Source: Agromyces sp. H17E-10 (GTDB lineage Bacteria; Actinomycetota; Actinomycetes; Actinomycetales; Microbacteriaceae). Taken from it: DNA of 64,000 bases. Where the stretch lies: NCBI RefSeq assembly GCF_022919715.1, contig NZ_CP095042.1:3658001-3722000 (forward strand). Reading direction: 5' to 3'. Made by a program: the position numbers and the translations under genes. Each line of letters starts with the position of its first letter. Position 1 is the first letter of the stretch. Positions 41,134 to 49,125 of the stretch are shown here, piece after piece. The notes under the pieces were generated by a model. That model did not search any database. It saw only the letters and a list, made by a program, of their open reading frames with translations, and was not told the DNA's origin.

Positions 41134-41328
41134 TTGGGGAGGACGAGTGCCGATGGTAGAGTGTCCGGAGCGCCTCGCATGTCGAGGTGACTACGCGTGC
41201 CCATTCGGCAACCGACTCCACTCAGTCCGACCCGCTCATCGCGAGCGCGACCGGCGGAGCCGTGCCGGGCACCAGGGCTCCCGGCCGCCGGCCGGTTGCG
41301 ACAACTGAGAACAGAAGGAGAACGGCTC
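41134..41328 (+). promoter_or_regulatory. rpsB promoter and 5' leader
   Basis: TTGGGG (41134-41139), a 17-bp spacer and TAGAGT (41157-41162) make one of the best promoters in the window. A leader of about 160 nt, rich in GC inverted segments such as CCGGCCGCCGGCCGG, precedes rpsB. A role in S2 autoregulation is possible. Confidence 0.6.
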
Positions 41329-42249
41329 ATGGCCGTCGTCACCATTCGCCAGCTGCTCGACAGCGGCGTGCACTTCGGGCACCAGACCCGCCGCTGGAAC
41401 CCGAAGATGAAGCGCTTCATCTTCACCGAGCGCTCGGGCATCTACATCATCGACCTGCAGCAGTCGCTCGCCTACATCGACAAGGCGTACGACTTCGTCA
41501 AGGAGACGGTCGCCCACGGCGGCACCATCCTCTTCGTCGGCACCAAGAAGCAGGCCCAGGAGTCGATCGCCGAGCAGGCGACCCGCGTCGGCCAGCCCTA
41601 CGTCAACCAGCGTTGGCTCGGCGGCCTCCTCACCAACTTCCAGACGGTCTCCAAGCGCCTCGCGCGCATGAAGGAGCTCGAGGAGCTCGACTTCGAGGGC
41701 ACCACGAGCGGCTTCACGAAGAAGGAACTGCTCATCAAGAAGCGCGAGCTCGACAAGCTGCACAAGTCGCTCGGCGGCATCCGCAACCTGTCGAAGACGC
41801 CGTCGGCGCTCTGGGTGGTCGACACCAAGAAGGAGCACCTCGCGATCGACGAGGCCAAGAAGCTCGGCATCCCCGTCATCGGCATCCTCGACACGAACTG
41901 CGACCCCGACGAGGTGCAGTACCCGATCCCGGGCAACGACGACGCGATCCGCTCGGTGAGCCTGCTCACCCGCATCATCGCGGACGCCGCGGCCGAAGGC
42001 CTCATCGAGCGCCACCAGAAGCCCGAAGAGGCCGGCAACGTCTCGGCCGTCGAGCCGCTCGCCGAGTGGGAGCAGGAGCTCCTCCAGCAGAGCGCCGCGA
42101 CCGAGAAGACCGCCGAGACCGAGGCCGAGGCCAAGGTCGAGGCCGCCGAGGTCGTCGACGAGGCTGCCACCGAGGTCGCTGCGACCGAGTCGGCCGCCGA
42201 CGTCGAAGGCGCCGAGGCCGCTGCGGCCGACGCCACCCCCGCCGAATAA
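41329..42249 (+). CDS. rpsB: 30S ribosomal protein S2
   Basis: This 306-residue protein opens [20 protein letters not shown] and contains [22 protein letters not shown] and [11 protein letters not shown], diagnostic for S2. After about residue 235 a 70-residue Glu/Ala/Val-rich tail follows, an actinobacterial extension. AAGGAG lies 7 nt before the ATG. It is followed by tsf. Confidence 0.97.
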   Translation: MAVVTIRQLLDSGVHFGHQTRRWNPKMKRFIFTERSGIYIIDLQQSLAYIDKAYDFVKETVAHGGTILFVGTKKQAQESIAEQATRVGQPYVNQRWLGGLLTNFQTVSKRLARMKELEELDFEGTTSGFTKKELLIKKRELDKLHKSLGGIRNLSKTPSALWVVDTKKEHLAIDEAKKLGIPVIGILDTNCDPDEVQYPIPGNDDAIRSVSLLTRIIADAAAEGLIERHQKPEEAGNVSAVEPLAEWEQELLQQSAATEKTAETEAEAKVEAAEVVDEAATEVAATESAADVEGAEAAAADATPAE

Positions 42250-42272
42250 GTCCCCGAAGGAGACAGCCAGAC

Positions 42273-43097
42273 ATGGCAATCAGCATCGCTGACATCAAGG
42301 CCCTGCGCGAGCAGCTCGGCACGGGCATGGTCGACACGAAGAAGGCGCTCGAGGAGGCCGACGGCGACCTCGAGAAGGCCACCGAGATCCTGCGCCTCAA
42401 GGGTGCGAAGGGCAACGCGAAGCGCGCCGACCGCTCGACGAGCGAAGGCCTCGTCGCTGCCAAGGAGTCGCCCGCCGGCTACACGATGATCCAGCTCGCC
42501 TGCGAGACGGACTTCGTCGCGAAGAACGACAAGTTCGTCGCACTGGCCGACAAGGTCCTCGACGCGGTCGCCGCCGCCGGCGCCGCCGACGTCGAGGCCG
42601 CCCTCGCGGCCCCCGTCGACGGCAAGACCGTCGGCGAGGTCATCGACGAGCAGGCCGCCACGCTCGGCGAGAAGGTCGAGCTCGCGAAGGCCGTCACCCT
42701 GTCGGGCGACGAGTTCGCGGTCTACCTGCACAAGACCTCGAAGGACCTGCCGCCGCAGATCGGCGTCGTCGTCGCCTACACGGGTGCCGACGCCGAGACG
42801 GCTCGCGCCGTCGCGCAGCACATCGCGATGTTCGACCCGCAGTACCTCACCCGTGAGGACGTGCCGGCCGAGCTCGTCGAGAAGGAGCGCGACATCGTCA
42901 CCGAGATCAGCCGCAACGAGGGCAAGCCCGAGGCGATGCTCGAGAAGATCGTCGACGGTCGTCTCACCGGCTTCTTCAAGCAGATCGTGCTCCTCGAGCA
43001 GGGGTACGCCCGCGACGACAAGCAGCAGGTCAAGAAGGTCCTGGAGGACGCCGGTCTCACCGTGACGGGGTTCGCCCGCTTCAAGGCCACGGCGTAA
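42273..43097 (+). CDS. tsf: Translation elongation factor Ts
   Basis: This 274-residue protein has the N-terminal UBA-like module (LREQLGTGMVDTKKALEEADGD) and the core motif LACETDFVAKNDKFVALA that contacts EF-Tu. It recycles EF-Tu-GDP to the GTP form. An intrinsic terminator directly follows, so rpsB-tsf is a two-gene operon. Confidence 0.97.
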   Translation: MAISIADIKALREQLGTGMVDTKKALEEADGDLEKATEILRLKGAKGNAKRADRSTSEGLVAAKESPAGYTMIQLACETDFVAKNDKFVALADKVLDAVAAAGAADVEAALAAPVDGKTVGEVIDEQAATLGEKVELAKAVTLSGDEFAVYLHKTSKDLPPQIGVVVAYTGADAETARAVAQHIAMFDPQYLTREDVPAELVEKERDIVTEISRNEGKPEAMLEKIVDGRLTGFFKQIVLLEQGYARDDKQQVKKVLEDAGLTVTGFARFKATA

Positions 43098-43108
43098 GCG
43101 CCGAGTGA

Positions 43109-43146
43109 GGGAGTCCGGATCGACCAGTCGATCCGGGCTCCCTTTT
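43109..43146 (+). terminator. Intrinsic terminator after tsf
   Basis: GGGAG-T-CCGGATCGAC pairs with GTCGATCCGG-G-CTCCC around a 2-nt CA loop, with one internal mismatch, and TTTT follows at 43143-43146. It is the clearest factor-independent terminator in the window. Confidence 0.9.
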
Positions 43147-43268
43147 CCATGTGCGGATGCTTCGCCGCGGTCGTTCTCGAACGGCCGCGGTCCGCGCGCC
43201 AGGTCCGATGCTGCGCACGGGCGAGGTGAAGCACTAGTTTTGACACGGGCACCGGAAGGACGGCGGGG

Positions 43269-44000
43269 ATGACGGAACGCAAGCGCAGGGTGATGCTGAA
43301 GCTCTCGGGGGAGGCCTTCGGCGGTGGTTCGCTCGGGGTCAACCCCGATGTGGTGAGCGCGCTCGCGCGCGAGATCGCCGACGCGGCCAAGACGGTCGAG
43401 GTCGCGATCGTCGTCGGCGGCGGCAACTTCTTCCGCGGTGCGGAACTCAGCCAACGGGGCATGGACCGCGGTCGTGCCGACTACATGGGCATGCTCGGCA
43501 CGGTCATGAACTCGCTCGCGCTCCAGGACTTCCTCGAGCAGGCGGGTGCGGAGACGCGCGTGCAGTCGGCCATCTCGATGACCCAGGTCGCGGAGCCGTA
43601 CATCCCCCGTCGCGCCGAGCGCCATCTCGAGAAGGGTCGCGTCGTGATCTTCGGCGCGGGCGCGGGCCTCCCGTACTTCTCGACCGACACGGTCGCCGCA
43701 CAGCGCGCCCTCGAGATCGACGCCGATGTCGTGCTCGTCGCGAAGAACGGCGTCGACGGCGTCTACTCCGACGACCCGCGCACCAACCCCGACGCGACCA
43801 AGATCGACCGCATCAGCTACCAGGAGGCGCTGCAGCGCGGGCTCAAGGTCGTCGACTCGACGGCGTTCAGCCTCTGCATGGACAACGGCATGCCGATGCA
43901 GGTGTTCGGCATGGAGCCTGCGGGCAACGTGACCGCGGCGATCCTCGGCGCCGACCTCGGCACGGTCGTGAGCAACGGCGTCGCGCCGGCCGGCCGATAG
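43269..44000 (+). CDS. pyrH: UMP kinase
   Basis: This 243-residue amino-acid-kinase-fold enzyme phosphorylates UMP to UDP. Motifs: [36 protein letters not shown] [16 protein letters not shown], and [14 protein letters not shown] possible -10, TAGTTT (43235-43240), lies upstream with GGAAGGA before the ATG. Its TAG stop is part of TAGACT, a possible -10 for frr. Confidence 0.97.
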   Translation: MTERKRRVMLKLSGEAFGGGSLGVNPDVVSALAREIADAAKTVEVAIVVGGGNFFRGAELSQRGMDRGRADYMGMLGTVMNSLALQDFLEQAGAETRVQSAISMTQVAEPYIPRRAERHLEKGRVVIFGAGAGLPYFSTDTVAAQRALEIDADVVLVAKNGVDGVYSDDPRTNPDATKIDRISYQEALQRGLKVVDSTAFSLCMDNGMPMQVFGMEPAGNVTAAILGADLGTVVSNGVAPAGR

Positions 44001-44034
44001 ACTGACTCGAGTAGCGAACCGTAAAGGAGTTCCC

Positions 44035-44589
44035 GTGATCGCGGATGTACTTTCCGATGCCACCGCACGCATGCAGAAGGCGGTCGAAGTCGCAAAAGAC
44101 GACTTCGCCACCGTGCGAACGGGGCGGGCGAACCCCCAGCTCTTCCAGAAGATCATGGTGAGCTATTACGGCACGCCGACGCCGCTCGCGCAGCTCGCGT
44201 CGCTGCAGAACCCCGAGGCGCGCACGCTCGTCGTGACGCCGTACGACAAGGGCGCCCTGAAGGACATCGAGCAGGCGATCCGCGACACCCCGAACCTCGG
44301 CGCGAACCCGACGAACGACGGCAACCTCATCCGGGTGACGCTTCCCGAGCTCACGGAGGAGCGCCGCAAGGAGTTCGTGAAGATCGTGCGCTCGAAGGCC
44401 GAGGACGCGAAGGTGTCGGTCCGCAACATCCGTCGCAAGGCGAAGGACGACCTCGACGCCCTCAAGGGCGAGGTCGGTGACGACGAGGTGGCCCGCGGCG
44501 AGAAGGAGCTCGAGCAGATCACGAAGGCGAACGTCGACGCGATCGACGAGGCGCTCAAGCGGAAAGAAGCCGAACTCCTCGAGGTCTGA
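44035..44589 (+). CDS. frr: Ribosome recycling factor
   Basis: This 184-residue protein has the long-helix RRF pattern: [40 protein letters not shown] and the C-terminal helix [20 protein letters not shown]. It splits post-termination ribosomes with EF-G. The GTG start at 44035 has AAAGGAG 7 nt upstream. TAGACT at 43998-44003 overlaps the pyrH stop. Confidence 0.97.
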   Translation: MIADVLSDATARMQKAVEVAKDDFATVRTGRANPQLFQKIMVSYYGTPTPLAQLASLQNPEARTLVVTPYDKGALKDIEQAIRDTPNLGANPTNDGNLIRVTLPELTEERRKEFVKIVRSKAEDAKVSVRNIRRKAKDDLDALKGEVGDDEVARGEKELEQITKANVDAIDEALKRKEAELLEV

Positions 44590-44613
44590 GGGCTCGGGGT
44601 CTGAGGGAGGGCC

Positions 44614-45597
44614 ATGTCAGGCGTCCCAGAAGAGGGTCAGTCGGACGCCGGGGGGCACGAACGGGCCGCACGCGGTGAGTTCCGTGCGCAGGTGAACGCG
44701 CGCAAGGCCGACCTCGAGCGTCAGTTCGAGGCGTCCAAGGCGCAGTTCGACGAGGCGCAGGAGAAGATCAAGGCGCGCACGGGCCGCAACCTGCTGCTCG
44801 CGATCCTGATCGGTCTCGTGTTCGGCGGAGCCCTGCTCCTGAGCCTGCTCGTCGTCAAAGAGCTCTTCATGCTCTTCGCGGTCGTCATCGCCGGGTTCGC
44901 GAGCTACGAGCTCGCGCAGGCGCTGCGCAAGGGCGGCTATCGCGTTCCGGGCATCCCGACGGTCGCCGTCGCGGTCGTCGCGGTGCCCGCCGCGTACTAC
45001 GGCGGTGCGGGCGGCCAGTTCCTCGCCGTCGTGCTCGGCGTCGCGGTGGTCGTGCTGTGGCGACTCGCCGAGCAGGCGGTCCCGAACCGCCGCACCGGCC
45101 GGCGCGCGCTCGTCCGCGATCTCAGCGCGAGCGCCTTCGTGCAGGGCTACGTGACGTTCCTGGCCACCTTCGCGGTCGTGCTGACCGCGGCCGACGGGGG
45201 CCAGTGGTGGACGCTCGCCTTCATCGTCGCCGCCGTGGCGGCCGACACCGGCGCGTACGCGTTCGGGCTCATGTTCGGCAAGCACAAGATGGCTCCGGTG
45301 ATCAGCCCGAAGAAGACCTGGGAGGGCTTCGCCGGCGGCGCCGCGACGAGCCTCGTCGCCGGCGTGCTGCTCGCGCTCTTCATGCTCGACGAACCGTGGT
45401 GGTTCGGCCTGCTCTTCGGCGGAGCGATCTTCCTCACGGCGACCCTCGGGGATCTCGTCGAGTCGCTCATCAAACGCGACATCGGCATCAAGGACATGAG
45501 TTCGTGGCTGCCCGGCCACGGCGGGTTCCTCGACCGGCTCGACTCGATCCTGCCGTCGGCGGCCGTCGCGTTCGTGGCGTTCCGGATCTTCGGATGA
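44614..45597 (+). CDS. cdsA: Phosphatidate cytidylyltransferase
   Basis: This 327-residue membrane enzyme makes CDP-diacylglycerol. A polar, coiled-coil-like N-terminus (about 60 residues; RKADLERQFEASKAQFDEAQ) precedes about eight membrane segments. The CTP-transferase signature is LGDLVESLIKRDIGIKDMS near the C-terminus, with SPKKTWEGFAGG before it. The order pyrH-frr-cdsA is conserved. Confidence 0.94.
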   Translation: MSGVPEEGQSDAGGHERAARGEFRAQVNARKADLERQFEASKAQFDEAQEKIKARTGRNLLLAILIGLVFGGALLLSLLVVKELFMLFAVVIAGFASYELAQALRKGGYRVPGIPTVAVAVVAVPAAYYGGAGGQFLAVVLGVAVVVLWRLAEQAVPNRRTGRRALVRDLSASAFVQGYVTFLATFAVVLTAADGGQWWTLAFIVAAVAADTGAYAFGLMFGKHKMAPVISPKKTWEGFAGGAATSLVAGVLLALFMLDEPWWFGLLFGGAIFLTATLGDLVESLIKRDIGIKDMSSWLPGHGGFLDRLDSILPSAAVAFVAFRIFG

Positions 45598-45605
45598 CTG
45601 TGCGC

Positions 45606-45617
45606 GATACTGGTGCC
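45606..45617 (+). promoter_or_regulatory. -10-like hexamer before the DivIVA-domain gene
   Basis: GATACT (45606-45611) lies 6 nt before GTG 45618, the same geometry as at the other candidate leaderless genes. Confidence 0.35.
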
Positions 45618-46172
45618 GTGGATTCGACGTTCCCCCGCGCCAGGAAGCCCCGCCTCGGGTACAAGATCGACCAGGTCGAGGAGTTCCTGCAGCTCGCCCG
45701 ACGCGCCTACGACGGCACGTCCGAGCCTGGCGACGAGCCCATGACGAGCGAGCGCATCCGGCTCACCGCGTTCGCCATGCAGAAGGGCGGCTACTCGACC
45801 GAGCACGTCGACGCAGCGCTCGCGCGGCTCGAAGACGCGTTCGCGGCCCAGGAGCGGCAGGACGCCGCCCGGCTGCACGGCGACGAAGCGTGGCTCCGCG
45901 AGGCACGACTCACCGCGCAGGTCGTCTCGAACCGGCTCGCACGGCCCGAGGGCGAGCGCTTCGAGCGCATGAACCCGCTCGTCCTGGGGTACAACGTCCG
46001 CGACGTCGACAAGTTCGCCGACAAGCTCACGCGGTACTTCCGCGACGGCTGGCCGATCTCGGTCGAAGACGTCCGCTCGGTCGTCTTCGCGACCCAGCGC
46101 GGCGGCTACCGCGAGGCGCAGGTCGACCTCGTGCTCGACGCGGTCGTCGACGTCATGCTGGCCGTCCGGTGA
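45618..46172 (+). CDS. DivIVA-domain protein with two tandem modules
   Basis: This 184-residue protein has two DivIVA-like N-terminal modules: RKPRLGYKIDQVEEFLQLARRAY (about 7-29) and NPLVLGYNVRDVDKFADKLTRYF (about 117-139), each followed by an IRLTAFAMQKGGY / VRSVVFATQRGGY segment. GTG 45618 gives the family-like opening DSTFPRARK. ATG 45594, overlapping cdsA by 4 bp, would add eight residues. The role is probably at the envelope or pole, but is not known. Confidence 0.8.
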   Translation: MDSTFPRARKPRLGYKIDQVEEFLQLARRAYDGTSEPGDEPMTSERIRLTAFAMQKGGYSTEHVDAALARLEDAFAAQERQDAARLHGDEAWLREARLTAQVVSNRLARPEGERFERMNPLVLGYNVRDVDKFADKLTRYFRDGWPISVEDVRSVVFATQRGGYREAQVDLVLDAVVDVMLAVR

Positions 46173-46226
46173 TCACGCGCGCGGCATTGGCCCGACGGGC
46201 CGCCGCTCCGCTATGCTCGACGAATC

Positions 46227-46880
46227 GTGGGTAGGCATGCAGGTACGGGCGACGCGGCGCAGCCGTCGTCGTCGACCGTTTCCCGAACCACCCGCGGGCC
46301 GGTGAAGCAGGCCGCGACCGTCGTCTTCGCCTTCCTCGCCTCGGCCAGTTTCGTGCTCGTCAACATCGTCGACCCGTACTCGGGTGCGACGGCGTCGCCT
46401 GAGTTCGCACGCGGCGACCGCTTCGGCGGCGAGTCGGTGCAGACCGTGGCCGCCGGCGGCGACTACGAGGTCACCGTCGACGGCCACGAACAGTACGTCG
46501 TCGAGGAGAAGCCCGAACCGGTCATCGTCGCCGCGTCCTCGGGCGCCGGCTGGGCTCCGCCGGCGGTCACACCCGATCCCGGCTCCGCGCAGGCGTACGC
46601 GGCCGGTGCCGTCGCCGCTCGTGGCTGGCCGAGCTCCGAGTTCGACTGCCTCGTCGCGCTCTGGAACAAGGAGTCGGGTTGGCGCGTCAACGCGTACAAC
46701 GCCGGCAGCGGGGCCTACGGCATCCCGCAGGCGCTCCCCGGATCGAAGATGGCCTCGGCCGGCGCCGACTGGGAGACGAACGCGGCGACCCAGATCGAGT
46801 GGGGTCTCGGCTACGTGACGGGCCGCTACGGCACCCCGTGCGGTGCCTGGGGGCACTCGGAGTCGGCCGGCTGGTACTGA
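46227..46880 (+). CDS. Secreted or membrane-anchored transglycosylase-like protein
   Basis: This 217-residue protein has an N-terminal basic stretch and one hydrophobic segment (about 27-45), then a linker and a C-terminal SLT-like domain with LWNKESGWRVNAYNAGSGAYGIPQALPGSKM, where the Glu of KESG is the expected catalytic acid. Two cysteines (FDC and TPCGAWG) may form a disulfide. The GTG start lies 9 nt after TATGCT (46212-46217) and has no Shine-Dalgarno sequence. It may trim peptidoglycan. Confidence 0.78.
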   Translation: MGRHAGTGDAAQPSSSTVSRTTRGPVKQAATVVFAFLASASFVLVNIVDPYSGATASPEFARGDRFGGESVQTVAAGGDYEVTVDGHEQYVVEEKPEPVIVAASSGAGWAPPAVTPDPGSAQAYAAGAVAARGWPSSEFDCLVALWNKESGWRVNAYNAGSGAYGIPQALPGSKMASAGADWETNAATQIEWGLGYVTGRYGTPCGAWGHSESAGWY

Positions 46881-46891
46881 GTCGCGCGCAC

Positions 46892-46921
46892 TCCGCCGCG
46901 GCATCCGCGTCGATGCGGCGG
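46892..46921 (+). terminator. Possible stem-loop terminator after the transglycosylase-like gene
   Basis: CCGCC...GCATC pairs with GATGC-GGCGG around CGCGTC, about 10 bp with a 3-nt bulge and no U-tract. It lies just upstream of the next gene's -10. Confidence 0.3.
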
Positions 46922-46937
46922 CCTGTCGCGACCGCCC

Positions 46938-46949
46938 TAGACTGGACGC
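46938..46949 (+). promoter_or_regulatory. -10-like hexamer 6 nt before a start codon (candidate leaderless gene)
   Basis: TAGACT (46938-46943) is followed after 6 nt by ATG 46950, with no ribosome-binding site. Confidence 0.55.
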
Positions 46950-47258
46950 ATGGCACGCTCGAACCGACCCCGGTCGCGCGCCGAACGTGCACGCGAGGCG
47001 CACCCCGACCTCGACGTCGAACGGCTGACCGCCGGCTGGCGACGCACCGAGGTGCACGCCGGTCGCGAATGGAACGTGCAGCCGGTCTCGGAGGCGCAGG
47101 CCGTGAAGGCGTACGTGTGCCCGGGTTGCGGCCTCGAAGTCGCGCCCGGCGTCGCACACCTCGTCGCCTGGCGGGCGGACGGCGTGCTCGGTGACGCGGC
47201 CGACCTGGCCGCGCGCCGCCATTGGCACACGCACTGCTGGAGGATGGGCGCACGATGA
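46950..47258 (+). CDS. Small conserved-type protein with a zinc-finger-like cluster
   Basis: This 102-residue protein has a basic start, the WNVQPVSEAQAVKAYVCPGCGL segment and a distant HWHTHCW. CxxC plus HxxxxHC could bind one zinc. Proteins of this type are often labelled ATP/GTP-binding in actinobacteria, without clear support. The stop overlaps the next start (ATGA), so it is co-translated with the hydrolase. The function is unknown. Confidence 0.75.
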   Translation: MARSNRPRSRAERAREAHPDLDVERLTAGWRRTEVHAGREWNVQPVSEAQAVKAYVCPGCGLEVAPGVAHLVAWRADGVLGDAADLAARRHWHTHCWRMGAR

Positions 47259-48076
47259 GCGAGACGGACGCGACGGTCGAGATCCGATCGGGTGTCGAAC
47301 TTCCCGCGCGGCGGGAGGAGATCGAGCTGCACACGACCGACGGGCTGCGGCTCGTCGGCGAGCTGGCGCTGCCGCTCGACCGCGACCCGGTCGCGACGCT
47401 CGTCACGCTGCATCCGCTCCCGACAGCCGGCGGATTCATGGACTCGCACATCCTGCGGAAGGCGGCCGCGCGGCTCCCGGCCCTCGCCGACCTCGCCGTG
47501 CTGCGATTCAACACGCGGGGCACCGAGTCGCCGCGGGGGAGAAGCGAGGGGCGGTTCGGCGAAGGCATCGCCGAACGGGCCGACCTGGCCGCGGCCATGG
47601 CCTTCGTCGCGGAGCGCGCGCTGCCGCACCCGTGGCTCGTCGGCTGGTCGTTCGGCACCGAGCTCGCGCTGAAGTACGGGCTCGAGCACGGGATCGACGG
47701 CGCCATCCTGCTCTCGCCTCCGCTGCACCGCACGAGCGACGCCGAGCTCGACCGTTGGGCCGGCGCCACTCCCGCGCTCGTCGCCCTGATCCCCGAGCAC
47801 GACGACTACCTGCGGCCGGCCGAAGCCGCCGAGCGGTTCGCGGGCCTGCCGAAGCTGCGGCGAATCGACGTGGCCGGCGGCCGGCACCTGTGGGTGGGGG
47901 AGACGCAGACGCGCCGGGTGCTCGACGAGATCGTCGCCGCGGTGAACCCGGCGGCCGCGCCGCTGCCGACGCACTGGCCGGTCGCGCGCGTAACCCCGGT
48001 CCGTGCGGCCGCGCCGCGGAGCCCGGTCGGCGGTGCGGTCAGCGCTCGTTCTGCCGGGGGATCACGACCTGCTTGA
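47255..48076 (+). CDS. Alpha/beta hydrolase
   Basis: This 273-residue hydrolase has the nucleophile elbow GWSFGTE (Ser near residue 132), an oxyanion-type segment TLHPLPTAGG, an acid near IPEHDDYLRP and the histidine in GGRHLWVGE. ATG 47255 has GGAGG upstream. The last 38 bp overlap the 3' end of the AI-2E gene on the other strand. Esterase or related activity; the substrate is unknown. Confidence 0.82.
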   Translation: MSETDATVEIRSGVELPARREEIELHTTDGLRLVGELALPLDRDPVATLVTLHPLPTAGGFMDSHILRKAAARLPALADLAVLRFNTRGTESPRGRSEGRFGEGIAERADLAAAMAFVAERALPHPWLVGWSFGTELALKYGLEHGIDGAILLSPPLHRTSDAELDRWAGATPALVALIPEHDDYLRPAEAAERFAGLPKLRRIDVAGGRHLWVGETQTRRVLDEIVAAVNPAAAPLPTHWPVARVTPVRAAAPRSPVGGAVSARSAGGSRPA

Positions 48077-49103
48077 TGATGAGCAGGATCGCCGCAGCCA
48101 CCGGAATCGCGACGAGCGCGCCCAGGATGCCGCCGAGTGCGCCGCCCGCGAGCGCCGCGATCACGACGAGTGCGCCGGGTACTCGCACGGCCCGGTGCAT
48201 GATGCGCGGACTCAGGATGTACGCCTCGACCTGCATGTAGACGATGTAGTAGATCGCGGCGGCGAGGGCCGTGAGCGGTGACCCGAGCCCGGGGATGAGG
48301 CAGACGAGCACGATCACGATCGACCCCGACAGCGTGCCGACGAGCGGCACGAGCGAGAACATGAACGCGAGGAACGCGAGCACCGCCGGGAACGGCGCGC
48401 GGATGATCGACAGGTAGATGAAGCTCAGCACCCCGTTCACGGCGGCGAGCGAGACCTGCCCGAGCACGTACCGGCCGACCGATTGCGTGATCTGCTCGGT
48501 GAGGTCGGCGAACCGCGCGCGACGCGACGCGGGAACGAGCTGGTAGGTCGCTCGCTTCATCGTGTTCAGGGATGCCGCGAAGTAGAGCATCAGGATGAAC
48601 ACGATCACGACGGCGAAGATGCCCGAGCCGATCGCGACCGCGACCTGCAGCACGCCGCCGGCGAGTTCCGAGAGCTTGTCGGGATTCGTGAAGAAGTCGG
48701 TGAGCGCGGTCGTGACCTGGTCGTAGATCTCCTGAACCTGCAGCTGCGGGAACTGCTCCTGCAGGTTCGCGAGCCAGGTCTGGGCGTCGAACTGCTCGAC
48801 GATCCTCGGGATCTCCTCGATCAGCTGGCCGACCTGGTCGACGATGATCGGCACGACGGCGAGCACGAGCCCGGCGACGATGAGCCCCACGCCGGTCATC
48901 ACGATGAGGATCGACGACCAACGCGGAAGCCCTCGGCGCTCGAGCCAGCTGATCGCCGGATCGAGGCCGAGGGCCAGGAAGAGTGCCGCTCCGATGTAGG
49001 TGATGATCGTCGAGAGGCTGACGATCGAGGTCAGGATGAAGAGGCCGACGCCGACACCGAGGGTGCCGACGAGGCCGATGCGGAACGCGTTGAGGATCTT
49101 CAC
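48039..49103 (-). CDS. AI-2E family transporter (PerM/UPF0118)
   Basis: This 354-residue membrane protein has about eight segments: two hairpins at the N-terminus, a soluble region (IYDQVTTALTDFFTNPDKLSE, about 110-140), then further segments with FLAFMFSLVPLVGTLSGS and the family-like ILSPRIMHR. The GTG start at 49103 has AAGGAG upstream. The family was first linked to autoinducer-2 export, but many members export other solutes or ions. It is followed by nothing on this strand. Confidence 0.85.
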   Translation of the reverse strand: MKILNAFRIGLVGTLGVGVGLFILTSIVSLSTIITYIGAALFLALGLDPAISWLERRGLPRWSSILIVMTGVGLIVAGLVLAVVPIIVDQVGQLIEEIPRIVEQFDAQTWLANLQEQFPQLQVQEIYDQVTTALTDFFTNPDKLSELAGGVLQVAVAIGSGIFAVVIVFILMLYFAASLNTMKRATYQLVPASRRARFADLTEQITQSVGRYVLGQVSLAAVNGVLSFIYLSIIRAPFPAVLAFLAFMFSLVPLVGTLSGSIVIVLVCLIPGLGSPLTALAAAIYYIVYMQVEAYILSPRIMHRAVRVPGALVVIAALAGGALGGILGALVAIPVAAAILLIIKQVVIPRQNER

Positions 49104-49125
49104 GGAACCACCGCGCTCCTTCGGA

